Shown: positions 16,404 through 25,516, numbered from the stretch's first letter. The stretch is DNA of 37,434 nucleotides from Candidatus Zhuqueibacterota bacterium (GCA_014728115.1 WJME01000046.1:1-37434); one strand, 5' to 3'. Notes: generated from the letters alone by a model not told the origin. Translations and numbers: made by a program.

Positions 16404-18815
16404 CTAAAAATCGATCGTGCATCCAAGCGTGGGTAAGAGAGGAATATAAAACGGCTCTCTGTCGATGTTCGGGTCTACCCATTCGTCATCGCTACCTGGT
16501 CGATAATCGATGTTACGATAATATAGTACGTTTTTGTGATTATACACGTTTCGAATCGATGCATAGATCGTCCACTCTTGTGAAAACCAATGAACCTTTT
16601 TATTCACACTTGCATCCAGACGATGATAATGAGGATAGCGAATGCGACCCGGCGGTGCATCGATTTCATGTACCCCATAAACACCATAGAATCGATCGTT
16701 GAAATAGGGGATATAGTCGACCCCGCGATAAAGCGCTAAATAACGTCCCGGGTCATAAGGTTGACCGGTGTGAAAGATCCAATATCCTGAAAAGCTCCAC
16801 CCTTTTCCCAGGGGCAATGAAAGTGAGTATTGTAATCGGTGTCGTTGATCGAAATTGGTATCATAGCTGAGATTGCCGACTCGCCGTTGGCTATGCGACC
16901 AGACATAACCCAGGGAATGCCGTGTCTTGCCAATTGCCACATTCAAATCCATTTCCAAACCATTCGCACTGCCCGTACCTGTTTGAAATCGTTCGATTGT
17001 ATCTGATGTTTTTAAAAGATGTGAAAAATATTTTTGATAGCCTGTGATAGAGCCGGTGATCGAGGGAGATAATTCGAATTCGATCCCTGCGATAAAGTGA
17101 TTGGCTTTAGACGGATGTTGAAAGAGACGAGAAGGAAAATAGAGTTCCAGAAAACCAATCAATCCTTCTTGAAGGCAAGTGCCAAGTCCCTGGTAGAATT
17201 GACCCCATGCTGCTATCAAAGAAAAATGCCAAAAGGGGGAATACTTTGTATTCAGTCTTGGCTCTATAAATAGCCGGTTCGAAAAATCCCACTTGTTGAC
17301 CCGAACTCCAGCCCGGAATTGCCAGGATTCGTCGGGTTGCCAATAGCCTTCGAGATATCCGGACGCTTGATCTTGAGAGGCTGCGAATGTGAATGAATCC
17401 TCTGGAGCATGATCGAAAAACAGATTCACAAAAGGATCCCAGAATTTGACCATTCCCTGCCAGCCATAATCAAACTGATGGCGGGTCAGTTGTAATCCGG
17501 TATTTATCATAAACTTTGTATCATGCTGGTACGAACCCGACAACAATAGAGTGTAATCCTCGAGTTTGTTACCAATATCTGCCTTGAAATTCTCGTTGCG
17601 TTCGCAAAGTCTTTTTTCAACCGCTTGACGGTCCTGTTCGAATTTAGTGGGGAGAGAGGCGGGAAGATCAGCTTTGAAAGATTTGTCAAAAGAATTGGCA
17701 TAGGTACTCACGTATCCCTGCATATCTATTTGCCAGAAATCATTCATGACGAACTCCCATTTTAATGTGAGAAACCGGTTGTTAACATGGAGTTTGTCTT
17801 TTTCGATGATTTTAAAGCCCAGTTTTTCATTATCAGAATCCGAGTAAAGAATCCCGTTATTGGACTTTTCAATATCCTGGGCATCTGTGGTATGATAAGC
17901 GGAAACCGTAAAAAGCTGTCGAGGGGCTGGTTTCCATTCTAACTTGCCATAGAGATCGTAAAAATGAACCGGATAGGATTGTTCCACCAGTCTGCTGATC
18001 ATGTCATAATAACTGGATCGAGCAGAGACCAACAAGCCCATATTCTTTCGGATTTCTCTTGCCACAAGAGCATCGGCACTGACAAGGCCAATGTCTACCC
18101 GGGTGACTTTGTGCGTGGCACGAAGAGTGCGAATATCCTGAACCGAACTCAGCCGGTTGCCATAACGCGCGGAAAATCCTCCCATGGAAATAAGCATCTG
18201 ATCGATCAGATTACTGCTCAGTGTGGACGCGAGTCCCAAAAAATGGTGTGGATGATAGATGGGCACACCATCCAGCAAAAAGAGATTTTGATCGCTCTCA
18301 CCTCCGCGAACATTGAATCGTGAAGCGATTTCATTCATGCTGGTGATGCCCACCAGTTTTTGGATTTCTTTGACCGGATCATGTAACAAAGCAAAGGGTT
18401 GGTTTTTTAACGTTTGAGTAGATAAGAACCGATTTGAAGGCTCGATCGCAAACAGCTGTTTGTCGCGCTGTAACCGTTCTGCAGCTATGCGAATCTCGGG
18501 CATGGCAAGGGCGATGGTGTGCATAACGACTTTTGAGGGGTTCATCTTTTTGAAATTGGCAATGTTGAAATGCCGAGGTTGATAACCCACAAAGCTGATG
18601 ATCAGTGTATCAGAATCATCGATGTGGCTTGAATCTAGAAAAAATTCACCGTTGGTATTCGTTGTTGTGCCGAGTTCTTTGTTTAGAATCCTTATATTCG
18701 CGTTTGCGAGAGGATGATTCTGGTCATCCACGACCTGCCCTGTTATTGTGGCAGCACAAATACTCTCGCAAAGATAGAAAAGAATCCAAAAGATTATATG
18801 ATGTGAAAATTTCAT
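16404..18815 (-). CDS. TonB-dependent receptor with carboxypeptidase-regulatory-like N-terminal domain
   Basis: An 803-residue outer-membrane protein. Signal peptide at residues 1-21 (ends C-A-A), then a CarboxypepD_reg-like beta-sandwich (ITGQVVDDQNHPLANANIRI, about 23-110), a plug domain (FALLHDPVKEIQKLVGITSM, then SRFNVRGGESDQNLFLLDGV, about 135-250), and a long beta-barrel ending in an aromatic residue (TLGCTIDF). This architecture is SusC-like but shorter than typical SusC. It starts 3 bp after the stop of the DUF4249-like lipoprotein, so the pair is one operon. The ligand is unknown; partner lipoproteins of this kind sit on the cell surface. Confidence 0.88.
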   Translation of the reverse strand: MKFSHHIIFWILFYLCESICAATITGQVVDDQNHPLANANIRILNKELGTTTNTNGEFFLDSSHIDDSDTLIISFVGYQPRHFNIANFKKMNPSKVVMHTIALAMPEIRIAAERLQRDKQLFAIEPSNRFLSTQTLKNQPFALLHDPVKEIQKLVGITSMNEIASRFNVRGGESDQNLFLLDGVPIYHPHHFLGLASTLSSNLIDQMLISMGGFSARYGNRLSSVQDIRTLRATHKVTRVDIGLVSADALVAREIRKNMGLLVSARSSYYDMISRLVEQSYPVHFYDLYGKLEWKPAPRQLFTVSAYHTTDAQDIEKSNNGILYSDSDNEKLGFKIIEKDKLHVNNRFLTLKWEFVMNDFWQIDMQGYVSTYANSFDKSFKADLPASLPTKFEQDRQAVEKRLCERNENFKADIGNKLEDYTLLLSGSYQHDTKFMINTGLQLTRHQFDYGWQGMVKFWDPFVNLFFDHAPEDSFTFAASQDQASGYLEGYWQPDESWQFRAGVRVNKWDFSNRLFIEPRLNTKYSPFWHFSLIAAWGQFYQGLGTCLQEGLIGFLELYFPSRLFQHPSKANHFIAGIEFELSPSITGSITGYQKYFSHLLKTSDTIERFQTGTGSANGLEMDLNVAIGKTRHSLGYVWSHSQRRVGNLSYDTNFDQRHRLQYSLSLPLGKGWSFSGYWIFHTGQPYDPGRYLALYRGVDYIPYFNDRFYGVYGVHEIDAPPGRIRYPHYHRLDASVNKKVHWFSQEWTIYASIRNVYNHKNVLYYRNIDYRPGSDDEWVDPNIDREPFYIPLLPTLGCTIDF

Positions 18816-18818
18816 GGT

Positions 18819-19655
18819 TTAATTCCAATGCACCATCACATTGAGATAGAATTCTGTTTGTATATAGGGTAGAATCGTAAAAAAGCCAAATCCTCCTGCC
18901 AGATTATCGAACGCATTCTTTTCACTGTTCAGGAATTGTTGCCATTCCTGCTCGGTATAATCGCTAAATTCATCCAAAAAAGATCGGCTGGAAGGGATGA
19001 ATGTGGATGCCGAATCGTGAGCAAAAATTCGCATAGAGGCACGCGTCAAAATCGTATCATACCATGTTTTTGTCCAGCCAATGTCTGGAAAGAGTTCTGG
19101 GAAAAAAATTTCTGTCCGATAGGTTGACACGGGTGAACTTTTGAAAACAGGATTTTCTGGTAAAAGTTGGACAGAATAAAATCGTGCGTGTTGAGCATTT
19201 GTCCAGCTTGTTTTAGGAAAACGGCTGGTATCGGGATTCATAGACAAAAAATAATCGACAGTATCGTCCTTGGCCGGATTTTCGATTTTAAAATGGTCGG
19301 GAGCTTGGGCCTGGCCTGTGAGATGCTTGTTATCTTTGAATGAAATATGTAACTCGTACCTGTGACCTGGCTCTATATCCGGAAAGATTTCGATTGGCCT
19401 ATAGATACCATGTTTATGATGATGAAATGAGATCCTGGTCTGAGAATCCAGATCAAGAATAGATACAGTGGCATCAGCGATCGCAATGGGTAAACTCTCG
19501 GGGATCATCTTGCCTACCAGTACCTCTTGCGTCTCGAACGCCGGCGAAAGTTTGCAAAAGGCATAATACTCACCCAAGGTCTCAGGTTCGATGACGATTG
19601 GGTCAAGGGAACATGATATGATAAGCAATAAAGGATATAATTTTAGACATTTCAT
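18819..19655 (-). CDS. DUF4249-like lipoprotein, partner of the TonB receptor
   Basis: A 278-residue lipoprotein (MKCLKLYPLLLIISCSLDPI, lipobox L-I-I-S-C). The beta-rich body follows the DUF4249 pattern: an N-terminal Ig-like part with I-A-D-A-T-V-S-I-L, a G-x-x-Y-x-L-x-I segment (EPGHRYELHISF), an A-x-A-P strand and a C-terminal half with aromatic-rich strands. In Bacteroidota-type genomes such proteins are encoded with TonB receptors. Here it precedes the receptor by 3 bp. A truncated paralogue lies at 15683-16162. Confidence 0.7.
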   Translation of the reverse strand: MKCLKLYPLLLIISCSLDPIVIEPETLGEYYAFCKLSPAFETQEVLVGKMIPESLPIAIADATVSILDLDSQTRISFHHHKHGIYRPIEIFPDIEPGHRYELHISFKDNKHLTGQAQAPDHFKIENPAKDDTVDYFLSMNPDTSRFPKTSWTNAQHARFYSVQLLPENPVFKSSPVSTYRTEIFFPELFPDIGWTKTWYDTILTRASMRIFAHDSASTFIPSSRSFLDEFSDYTEQEWQQFLNSEKNAFDNLAGGFGFFTILPYIQTEFYLNVMVHWN

Positions 19656-19700
19656 GTAAATAAGTGATGCAATGTAATTGACTGTTAAGGAATGGTTATA

Positions 19701-20294
19701 TTATCTTGTTTTTACTTCGTATGTCATTTGAATGCTCGATACTTTATCATTTACACCATCATTTGAATAGTTTCCATCGTCCATTACCATGCCGACGCCT
19801 GGTATCCACGTTGCTCCCCACTTTTTACTTGTCCCGCTCCGATAAGCGTGTTCCCAAACTTCAAGGAATCTAGGATATAGAAAAAGTGGGTAATTTGAAT
19901 ATGCCTCGCCTAGCCAATAGTGAGAGGATATTTTATCTTGTAATAAATTGGCAGGATAGGTAACTCCACCACAATTTGATGACCAGTTATTTGCTAAATT
20001 ATATATTATCGTATGCCAATAACCAATAGAGACCCAGTATTTGAACCTGAATTGGTCATCGCCAGAATGTCCAGCATCTTCGTAGAATGAAGCTAAATCC
20101 CAACAATTTACACTGTTAATGGTTTGCGGTGATGATTTAGATAGAGATTTGTTAATGGTTACCTCCGGATTAAATGATGGATGATCAGGAGAAATATTTA
20201 CCAAATTTAACAAATTTTCATCATTTCCAAAATGTATTTCTAAACCTTTTAGGGGTTCCTGTTTAGACCGGAACTCTGGATAGCACAGAGGCTT
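19701..20294 (-). pseudogene. Unrecognised protein fragment without a start codon
   Basis: The frame is open from 20294 down to a TAA at 19701, but no ATG or convincing GTG lies in the first 40 codons; the only listed start would be a TTG at 20213. The product (RSKQEPLKGLEIHFGNDENL...) is rich in W, Y and N (SIGYWHTIIYNLANNWSSNC, EVWEHAYRSGTSKKWGA), typical of an exported protein. It lacks a signal peptide and therefore looks like the C-terminal part of a larger gene. Family not recognised. It precedes the DUF4249/receptor operon. Confidence 0.4.
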
Positions 20295-20532
20295 TTATAC
20301 CCAAGTGTTTAACGATCGCTTGTATATAGGGGGTGTGTTCGGATCGCAAAATACGATCTGTTGGCTCTGCAGAATCGTAAAACATTGTCACCCCGCCATT
20401 TTATACTTGCCCTGTGTTGATAAATCCGGTCTGTTTAAATAGAGACGAGGCCGAGGGGAACCTCTCAATAATGTTGCCATCCTTTATGATTAGCCAACCT
20501 TGCCCTTGTATCAAAGGAAAACGGGGGAACAT
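20263..20532 (-). pseudogene. Unrecognised gene fragment with an in-frame stop
   Basis: From ATG 20532 the frame reads MFPRFPLIQGQGWLIIKDGN... to a TAA at 20401-20403. It continues in the same frame as NGGVTMFYDSAEPTDRILRS..., ending LGIKASVLSRVPV at a TAA at 20263. Both halves have coding-like composition, and the second could be re-initiated at ATG 20385 after GGGGTG. The family is not recognised. It overlaps the 5' end of the fragment at 19701-20294 in another frame, so at most one of the two is expressed; both look like debris. Confidence 0.4.
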
Positions 20533-20639
20533 GCCTTGCCGGTAAAAGAGGTTGCAATGAATAATCGAGACCTTTTTTTTGCTTGCACTCTCACATATTA
20601 TTTATTACACTTGTTATGTGAATATCTTGGAGGTCCATG

Positions 20640-20873
20640 ATGACACGAAATATCACCATGGCAATCGAAGAAAAATTACTCAAAAAATCCAAAAAGATTG
20701 CTTTGGAGAAAAATACCACTGTGACCGGTTTGATTCGGGACTATCTCACTCAGCTGACCGAAAAAGAAGAATTACGTAAACGCTGGATTGTAAAAGAGTT
20801 AGAAGAATTATTCGATCGCTCTAAAGCGCAAGTGGGCAAGAAAAATTGGACCCGCGATGATCTATACCGATAA
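20640..20873 (+). CDS. VapB-like ribbon-helix-helix antitoxin
   Basis: A 77-residue protein whose N-terminus (RNITMAIEEKLLKKSKKIAL) fits a ribbon-helix-helix fold: one strand followed by two helices, the second being TVTGLIRDYLTQL. The acidic and basic C-terminal tail (EELFDRSKAQ) would wrap the toxin. GGAGG at 20629-20633 favours the second ATG (20640, spacing 6) over the one at 20637. The toxin gene starts inside it, overlapping by 17 bp. A possible promoter is TTGCAC (20583-20588) with TACACT (20606-20611), 17 bp apart. Because the toxin is truncated the antitoxin is probably orphaned. Confidence 0.7.
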   Translation: MTRNITMAIEEKLLKKSKKIALEKNTTVTGLIRDYLTQLTEKEELRKRWIVKELEELFDRSKAQVGKKNWTRDDLYR

Positions 20874-21039
20874 ACGAGTCTTTATCGATACCAATATTCT
20901 GGTATATGCGAACGATTCTTCAGATCGTGTAAAATGTGATATTGCAAAGCAAATCATTCTGAACGGCATCACAGAAGAAAATGCGATTGTATCTACTCAG
21001 GTGCTGAGTGAATTTTTATTGATAATGAATCCAAAATGA
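20857..21039 (+). pseudogene. Truncated PIN-domain (VapC-like) toxin
   Basis: The 60-codon product starts MIYTDKRVFIDTNILVYAND, containing the first PIN acidic residue (F-I-D-T-N), and reaches the second (STQVLSEF). It stops at LLIMNPK. VapC toxins are usually about 130-150 residues; the later acidic residues and last helices of the PIN fold are missing, so no active site can form. Downstream sequence to about 21130 shows no continuation in any frame that I recognise. Confidence 0.7.
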
Positions 21040-21133
21040 CGTGATGCAATATCAGGATCACTCCGAGTCCCGGCGAAGGAACAGCCGTGTTGATACGGAA
21101 CTGGTGAGATGGAATGCCAGAAGAAGAACATGC

Positions 21134-21178
21134 AGAATTAAGAATCTAGAAATGCATAATTTCTAAATTCTTAATTCT
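21134..21178. repeat. 20-bp inverted repeat of the ATTCTTAATTCT type
   Basis: Arms at 21134-21153 and 21159-21178 are complementary over 20 bp with one mismatch and a 5-nt loop (GCATA). The arm is built from the word AATTAAGAAT / ATTCTTAATT; the same word occurs at about 8095-8106. It sits 40 bp after the 3' end of the VIT-VWA gene on the minus strand and may mark the end of that transcript. Confidence 0.7.
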
Positions 21179-21217
21179 ACATTTTTCATTCAATACACCC
21201 GGGACCTCAACCACAAT

Positions 21218-23305
21218 CTATTTCTGCATACTCATCTTGCCTGCAAGCTGCATCTCTCCCAGGTCGATGACATAGACATAGACTCCCGAGGGCAGGGCCA
21301 TGCCATACTCGTTGCGGCCATCCCAGAGGATACTGAACAGTCCGGTGCGGCTGACCTCGAGGGTCAGGATTCTGACCAGCTGTCCCAGGGCATTATAGAT
21401 CCGGATCTCTACCATGCGCGTCAGCAGCTCGTGTACCCTGAATTGAATCGTGGTAGCGGGATTGAAGGGATTGGGATGGTTGCCGAGCAATTCCGCGATC
21501 TCGGGTCTGGCAACCTGTTCGTCCGATTCTGTTTCCAGCTCTTCCTCGACTGCAGTCGCCGGCGGAGTGAATGAGGTAAACGGACTGGCAATGCCGTAGG
21601 ATATACTGAATTCGATGATCTGCTGTTTGAGGGTCTGTGCCTCGGAGGTATAGGGTTCCAGCAGGTAATAATCCACCAGCATCTGCTCGATCTTTTGCTT
21701 GGCCCATACCTGGGGCAAAAAGTGATATTGAGGTTCCAGAGTGTCGGGCAAGGTCAGATCAAAGTCGTATTGTACAGGTTGTCCGAACGCCTGTCCGTTC
21801 AGCTGCAGATGCAGCGGTCCGCTGTGCTGATAACGCCCGGTGATGAGGACCTGTTGTCCCTGATAGAGATTACTGATGGTTTGAGGATAGACCTGGACCA
21901 CATCCTCACGGTCAAAGGAGAGCTGTGCATCGAGAATCACCGGATTGCACACATCCTTATAGAGTGCAGAGATCCTGGGCTCCACCTCCTGGTCGGCGAT
22001 AAACATGGCCTTGCCCTGGTGATTGTCTGCGATGCGCGTGAGCAGCTGTTTGTTGACATCGTGACCGATGCCAAAGCAAAACACCGAAAGGGGAGCACTC
22101 AGGGATTGGGACTCGCCGGCGATATAGGAGCAGAGTTCATCGGTGTTCCGAATCCCGGCTGTGGGCAACCCGTCGGTCATAAAGATGATGATGTTGGCTT
22201 CTTCTTTCGAGCTCCATCGATAATCGTCGATGGCCATGCCAAAGGCTGCGCCGATATTGGTGCTGCCCGAAGCTTTGATCTGGTGATCGATGAATACTTT
22301 GGCCTGATTGCAAAAGTCATTGTCTGCGGGTTTGTGGGTGTCGAAAAGCGTGCGGGCACTGGAGCTGAAAGTCACGATATTGAACCAGTCCTGTGGATTG
22401 AGGTGGTCGATGATATAACGGGCTGCCTTGCGGGCCTGAACGATCTTGTTGCCCGTCATGCTTCCGGAGCAGTCGATGATGAATGTGAATCGCTTGCCGA
22501 TGCTGGCGACCTGCTCCGAGATCGGCGGCACCACGCCCACGAGAAAGAATCCGCCCCAGGGATCGGGCAGTTGAGCATCCGGGATGCGGGTAGCGAGTCC
22601 GAACATAGCCAGCTCGTCAGAGGTGACCGTATATCTGACCGTCAGATCTTGCGGCAGTTGGTTGCCCTGCCAGGCCAGGGAGACCGTGTTGCCGATCTGG
22701 ATCAAATCTGTGGGCTGACAGGGCTCGATGGCGGCATCGCTGACGGTCTGTTGCGATTCGATGTTTGCCTGAACCGAGATGCGTTCGAGGGCAGCGGACT
22801 GGACCACATCGAGTCCGCCCGGATAGACCATGCCGACCTCTCCGTGCGACTGGATCAAAAGCTGCACATACTGCAATTCGATTTCCAGAGAATCGCTGGG
22901 TTGGAGGGATTGATCGATTTCAAAATAAAACGGGGTATCCCCAAGATAGTCGTCCAGTTGCCAGTGGACAGACCCGCCCGATCCCCCCGAACCGGGCAGG
23001 GTCGTATCCGGAGGAGAAGCAGTGAGCTTTGCCTCAAGCCAGGTGTCGTGCAGCCGGTATCTGAGCCGGGTGGCGCTGGCCTGTTCCGGCAGGGGAAACG
23101 CATATTTGACATTAACGTTGTGATGACGATCATTGATAAACAGCTGTGAGGTGGTTACCAGAGCCACCTGATTCGAGATGTCGATATCGATATCACATGT
23201 TACGGATTTGATGAGATCATTCGTGGGGGCATCGATCACGGCCACACCCGCGGCATAAAGCCATTGCATTTGCATAGCGAGTATGAAAATAATAACCTTG
23301 GTCAT
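21218..23305 (-). CDS. Secreted VIT-VWA domain protein with T9SS-type sorting domain (copy 2)
   Basis: A 695-residue exported protein. ATG 23305 has GGAG 6 nt upstream and opens a signal peptide (MTKVIIFILAMQMQWLYAAG). A VIT domain follows (about 25-160, with KYAFPLPEQASATRLRYRL), then a von Willebrand A domain (about 270-450) whose MIDAS motif is D-C-S-G-S (FIIDCSGSMTGNKI), with T-D-G-L-P-T as a later metal-site segment. A beta-rich domain and the C-terminal FlgD-like sorting domain (GNHPNPFNPATTIQF) end it. VIT plus VWA resembles inter-alpha-trypsin-inhibitor heavy chains, so a surface adhesin or matrix protein is likely. It is paralogous to the neighbour at 23441-25516. Confidence 0.85.
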   Translation of the reverse strand: MTKVIIFILAMQMQWLYAAGVAVIDAPTNDLIKSVTCDIDIDISNQVALVTTSQLFINDRHHNVNVKYAFPLPEQASATRLRYRLHDTWLEAKLTASPPDTTLPGSGGSGGSVHWQLDDYLGDTPFYFEIDQSLQPSDSLEIELQYVQLLIQSHGEVGMVYPGGLDVVQSAALERISVQANIESQQTVSDAAIEPCQPTDLIQIGNTVSLAWQGNQLPQDLTVRYTVTSDELAMFGLATRIPDAQLPDPWGGFFLVGVVPPISEQVASIGKRFTFIIDCSGSMTGNKIVQARKAARYIIDHLNPQDWFNIVTFSSSARTLFDTHKPADNDFCNQAKVFIDHQIKASGSTNIGAAFGMAIDDYRWSSKEEANIIIFMTDGLPTAGIRNTDELCSYIAGESQSLSAPLSVFCFGIGHDVNKQLLTRIADNHQGKAMFIADQEVEPRISALYKDVCNPVILDAQLSFDREDVVQVYPQTISNLYQGQQVLITGRYQHSGPLHLQLNGQAFGQPVQYDFDLTLPDTLEPQYHFLPQVWAKQKIEQMLVDYYLLEPYTSEAQTLKQQIIEFSISYGIASPFTSFTPPATAVEEELETESDEQVARPEIAELLGNHPNPFNPATTIQFRVHELLTRMVEIRIYNALGQLVRILTLEVSRTGLFSILWDGRNEYGMALPSGVYVYVIDLGEMQLAGKMSMQK

Positions 23306-23383
23306 AATGGACTCCTTTAGATGATTAGGTTTTGTTCTTTTAGAGTTCAAGGCCTTCCAGAGGTTCGGTTCATGACGGATGAA

Positions 23384-23441
23384 ACCTCCCGGAGGCGATA
23401 ATCCGCTGAACCTCCGGGAGGTATCGATTCCGGGAGGTATC
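23384..23441. repeat. CCTCCGGGAGG palindrome and direct-repeat cluster
   Basis: Between the two VIT-VWA genes. ACCTCCCGGAGG (23384-23395) and CCTCCGGGAGGT (23411-23422) are exact reverse complements 15 bp apart, and each is nearly self-complementary. A 13-bp unit TCCGGGAGGTATC occurs at 23413-23425 and again at 23429-23441, touching the stop codon of the upstream gene. The RNA could form a GC-rich hairpin between the cistrons. Confidence 0.75.
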
Positions 23442-25516
23442 TATTTTAACAAACTCAACTTGAGCGAGCGCACGGCTCTCGAACCTTTCGGGGTGATCCA
23501 TTGCACCTGCGCCAGATAGACACCGGATGCCACCCTTTGACCCGCTGTATTCGTGCCATCCCACTGTACGGTATGCCGGCCCGGGCGGAAATGAGCATAC
23601 ACCAGTGTTTTGACCAGGCGTCCGGAAAGATCGAAAATTTGCACCAGCACTTTTCCTTCCTGTGGAATATTGAATTCGAGGGTGGTGGCCGGGTTAAAGG
23701 GATTGGGATAGTTGGGATAGAGCACAAACTCTTGAGGAGCACTCTCTTTTGTTTCCACATGCGTCGGATCGGAATAAAACGCCGTATATTCGGTCAGGAT
23801 CTGAAATTTCAGCGACAAATCGATGACCTGATTCACCAGTTCGGATTTTTCGCCATAGATTTTGATTTGATCGAGCAGATAGTCGATCTTTTGTCGTGCC
23901 CATAACCGCGGTATAAACGGATGGCCTCCCGAGACTGTACCAAAGTGCTTTTGCGTGGCCAGCTTGAAGGGCTGCTCTTTGACGAGTCCGGTCAGTTTGA
24001 CATTGACCGTTCCTCCGTTTTCATATCTGCCCAACTGCATGACCTGGTTGCCATAAAACAGATCGGGCAGGGGAGACGGATAGACGTCGGAAACCACCAG
24101 ATTCGAAAAATCGATATCCAGTTGCGTCAGGGCCGGCCGGGACAAGCGCTTGAAATGAGCACTGACCATCTGGCTGATATCGCGATCCTGGTGTATCTGA
24201 TAAAATGTACCCCCGTTTTGCGAGGCAAGCTGCGATAACAAGGCTTCGCTGACCTCACCCCCGATTCCAAAGGTGAAAATGCGTACGTGATTCGGACATT
24301 CTGCATTCACTCGTTCGAGAATCTGCTGCAGATCCGTGGTTCCCCAGGTAGGGTAGCCGTCCGTGAGAAAGACGATGGCATTCGCATGTCCTTGCGAGAA
24401 ATCGTGCTCCAGAGCCACATCAAAGGCCTGTTCGATATTTGTCAGGCCGGCAGCGCCAATGGCCTGTACGAATGTCTTTGCCTTATTGAGGTTTTCCTGG
24501 TTGACAGGAACAAAGTCTTCTTTAAAGGACTGAATGCCGGTGCTGAACAGCACAATATTGAACTCGTCATCAGGACGCAGCTGCTCTAGAAACTCTAACA
24601 AGGCCTGTTTTAACTGTCGGATACGCTCTCCCTCCATACTGGAGGAAATGTCTGCGGTAAACACGATTTTTTGCGGGATGGTCGTGCTGCCGCTCAGGGC
24701 ATCCGGAGGCGTGATCCAGATGGCGTAAAACGATTCATCGCCGATTTCTTCCCCGTGAAAGGGCGTATAGGTCAGGAGGTTAACCCCCAGATCCGGACGG
24801 TCGATTTCGTACTCGAGGATCAGATCCTTATCCGGCATGAACGACTCATCACCATACATAATTCGGTATAGAGTGCTGGTGATTCGGGTGATCGTGGTCG
24901 TAGGCGACTGCTCATGGTTGGGCAGTTTGACCCGTGAGATCCCGTGTTCGGTGCTCAACTGAATAGAGGTGGAGACGCGATCCAGGGGACGGGGTGACAA
25001 TTTAGAGGCATCGAGCATAAACCGGTAATCGATGCTTCCGAATTCATAGGGCAAGAGCTCGGTATAGGTGATTTCTGTGCGCACCTCGGTACGGGAGTTG
25101 ATCGGCGCGATGGAGAGCCGGAAAAGATTGTCTCCCAGGTATTCCAGCAGGGCAGGATCCAGTCTGCGCCGAATGCGTTGTTCATATTCCTGTCTGGCTT
25201 CCTGACGCTCCCGGATTTCAGCTTTGTATCTTTTGCCGTTGAACCAGTAATAGAGCTCTGTGACCACGGCGCCTTTGGGCAACGGAAAAATCCATACCGC
25301 CTCGACCGTGGTATACATTTCATTGAGAAACACCTGATCGACATGCGTCACCGCCACCTGACCCTGGATGTCGATATCAGCGTCCACCGTCTGGATCGAT
25401 ACCTGACGGTGCTGCTGGTCGCTGTTCAGCGGCCGGACATAGAGCGTGCCTACGCTCCATGCCTGGCTAAACAATGCGATAACAAGGGCGAAAATCCTAA
25501 CAAAGATATGGTTCAT
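23441..25516 (-). CDS. Secreted VIT-VWA domain protein with T9SS-type sorting domain (copy 1)
   Basis: A 691-residue exported protein. Of two adjacent ATGs the one at 25516 is 6 nt from AGGAGG and is preferred. Signal peptide ends S-Q-A-W-S (about residue 20). The VIT domain follows (about 30-160, with AVWIFPLPKGAVVTELYYWF), then a VWA domain (about 265-440) with a D-I-S-S-S MIDAS (FTADISSSMEGERI) and T-D-G-Y-P-T. The C-terminal domain begins LYPNYPNPFNPATTLEF. It is 164 bp downstream of the five-gene signalling operon and paralogous to the following gene; both copies conserve the metal-binding residues. Confidence 0.87.
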   Translation of the reverse strand: MNHIFVRIFALVIALFSQAWSVGTLYVRPLNSDQQHRQVSIQTVDADIDIQGQVAVTHVDQVFLNEMYTTVEAVWIFPLPKGAVVTELYYWFNGKRYKAEIRERQEARQEYEQRIRRRLDPALLEYLGDNLFRLSIAPINSRTEVRTEITYTELLPYEFGSIDYRFMLDASKLSPRPLDRVSTSIQLSTEHGISRVKLPNHEQSPTTTITRITSTLYRIMYGDESFMPDKDLILEYEIDRPDLGVNLLTYTPFHGEEIGDESFYAIWITPPDALSGSTTIPQKIVFTADISSSMEGERIRQLKQALLEFLEQLRPDDEFNIVLFSTGIQSFKEDFVPVNQENLNKAKTFVQAIGAAGLTNIEQAFDVALEHDFSQGHANAIVFLTDGYPTWGTTDLQQILERVNAECPNHVRIFTFGIGGEVSEALLSQLASQNGGTFYQIHQDRDISQMVSAHFKRLSRPALTQLDIDFSNLVVSDVYPSPLPDLFYGNQVMQLGRYENGGTVNVKLTGLVKEQPFKLATQKHFGTVSGGHPFIPRLWARQKIDYLLDQIKIYGEKSELVNQVIDLSLKFQILTEYTAFYSDPTHVETKESAPQEFVLYPNYPNPFNPATTLEFNIPQEGKVLVQIFDLSGRLVKTLVYAHFRPGRHTVQWDGTNTAGQRVASGVYLAQVQWITPKGSRAVRSLKLSLLK

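Noticed and set aside
21695..23149. 484-codon open frame on the plus strand
   Set aside because: It lies antisense to the VIT-VWA gene, has no ribosome binding site or recognisable domain, and its composition mirrors the codon bias of the real gene.
23306..23440. Sigma-54 promoter before the second VIT-VWA gene
   Set aside because: A TGG and CCTTGAA are present on the minus strand but with the wrong spacing (8 instead of 10 bp between the paired dinucleotides).
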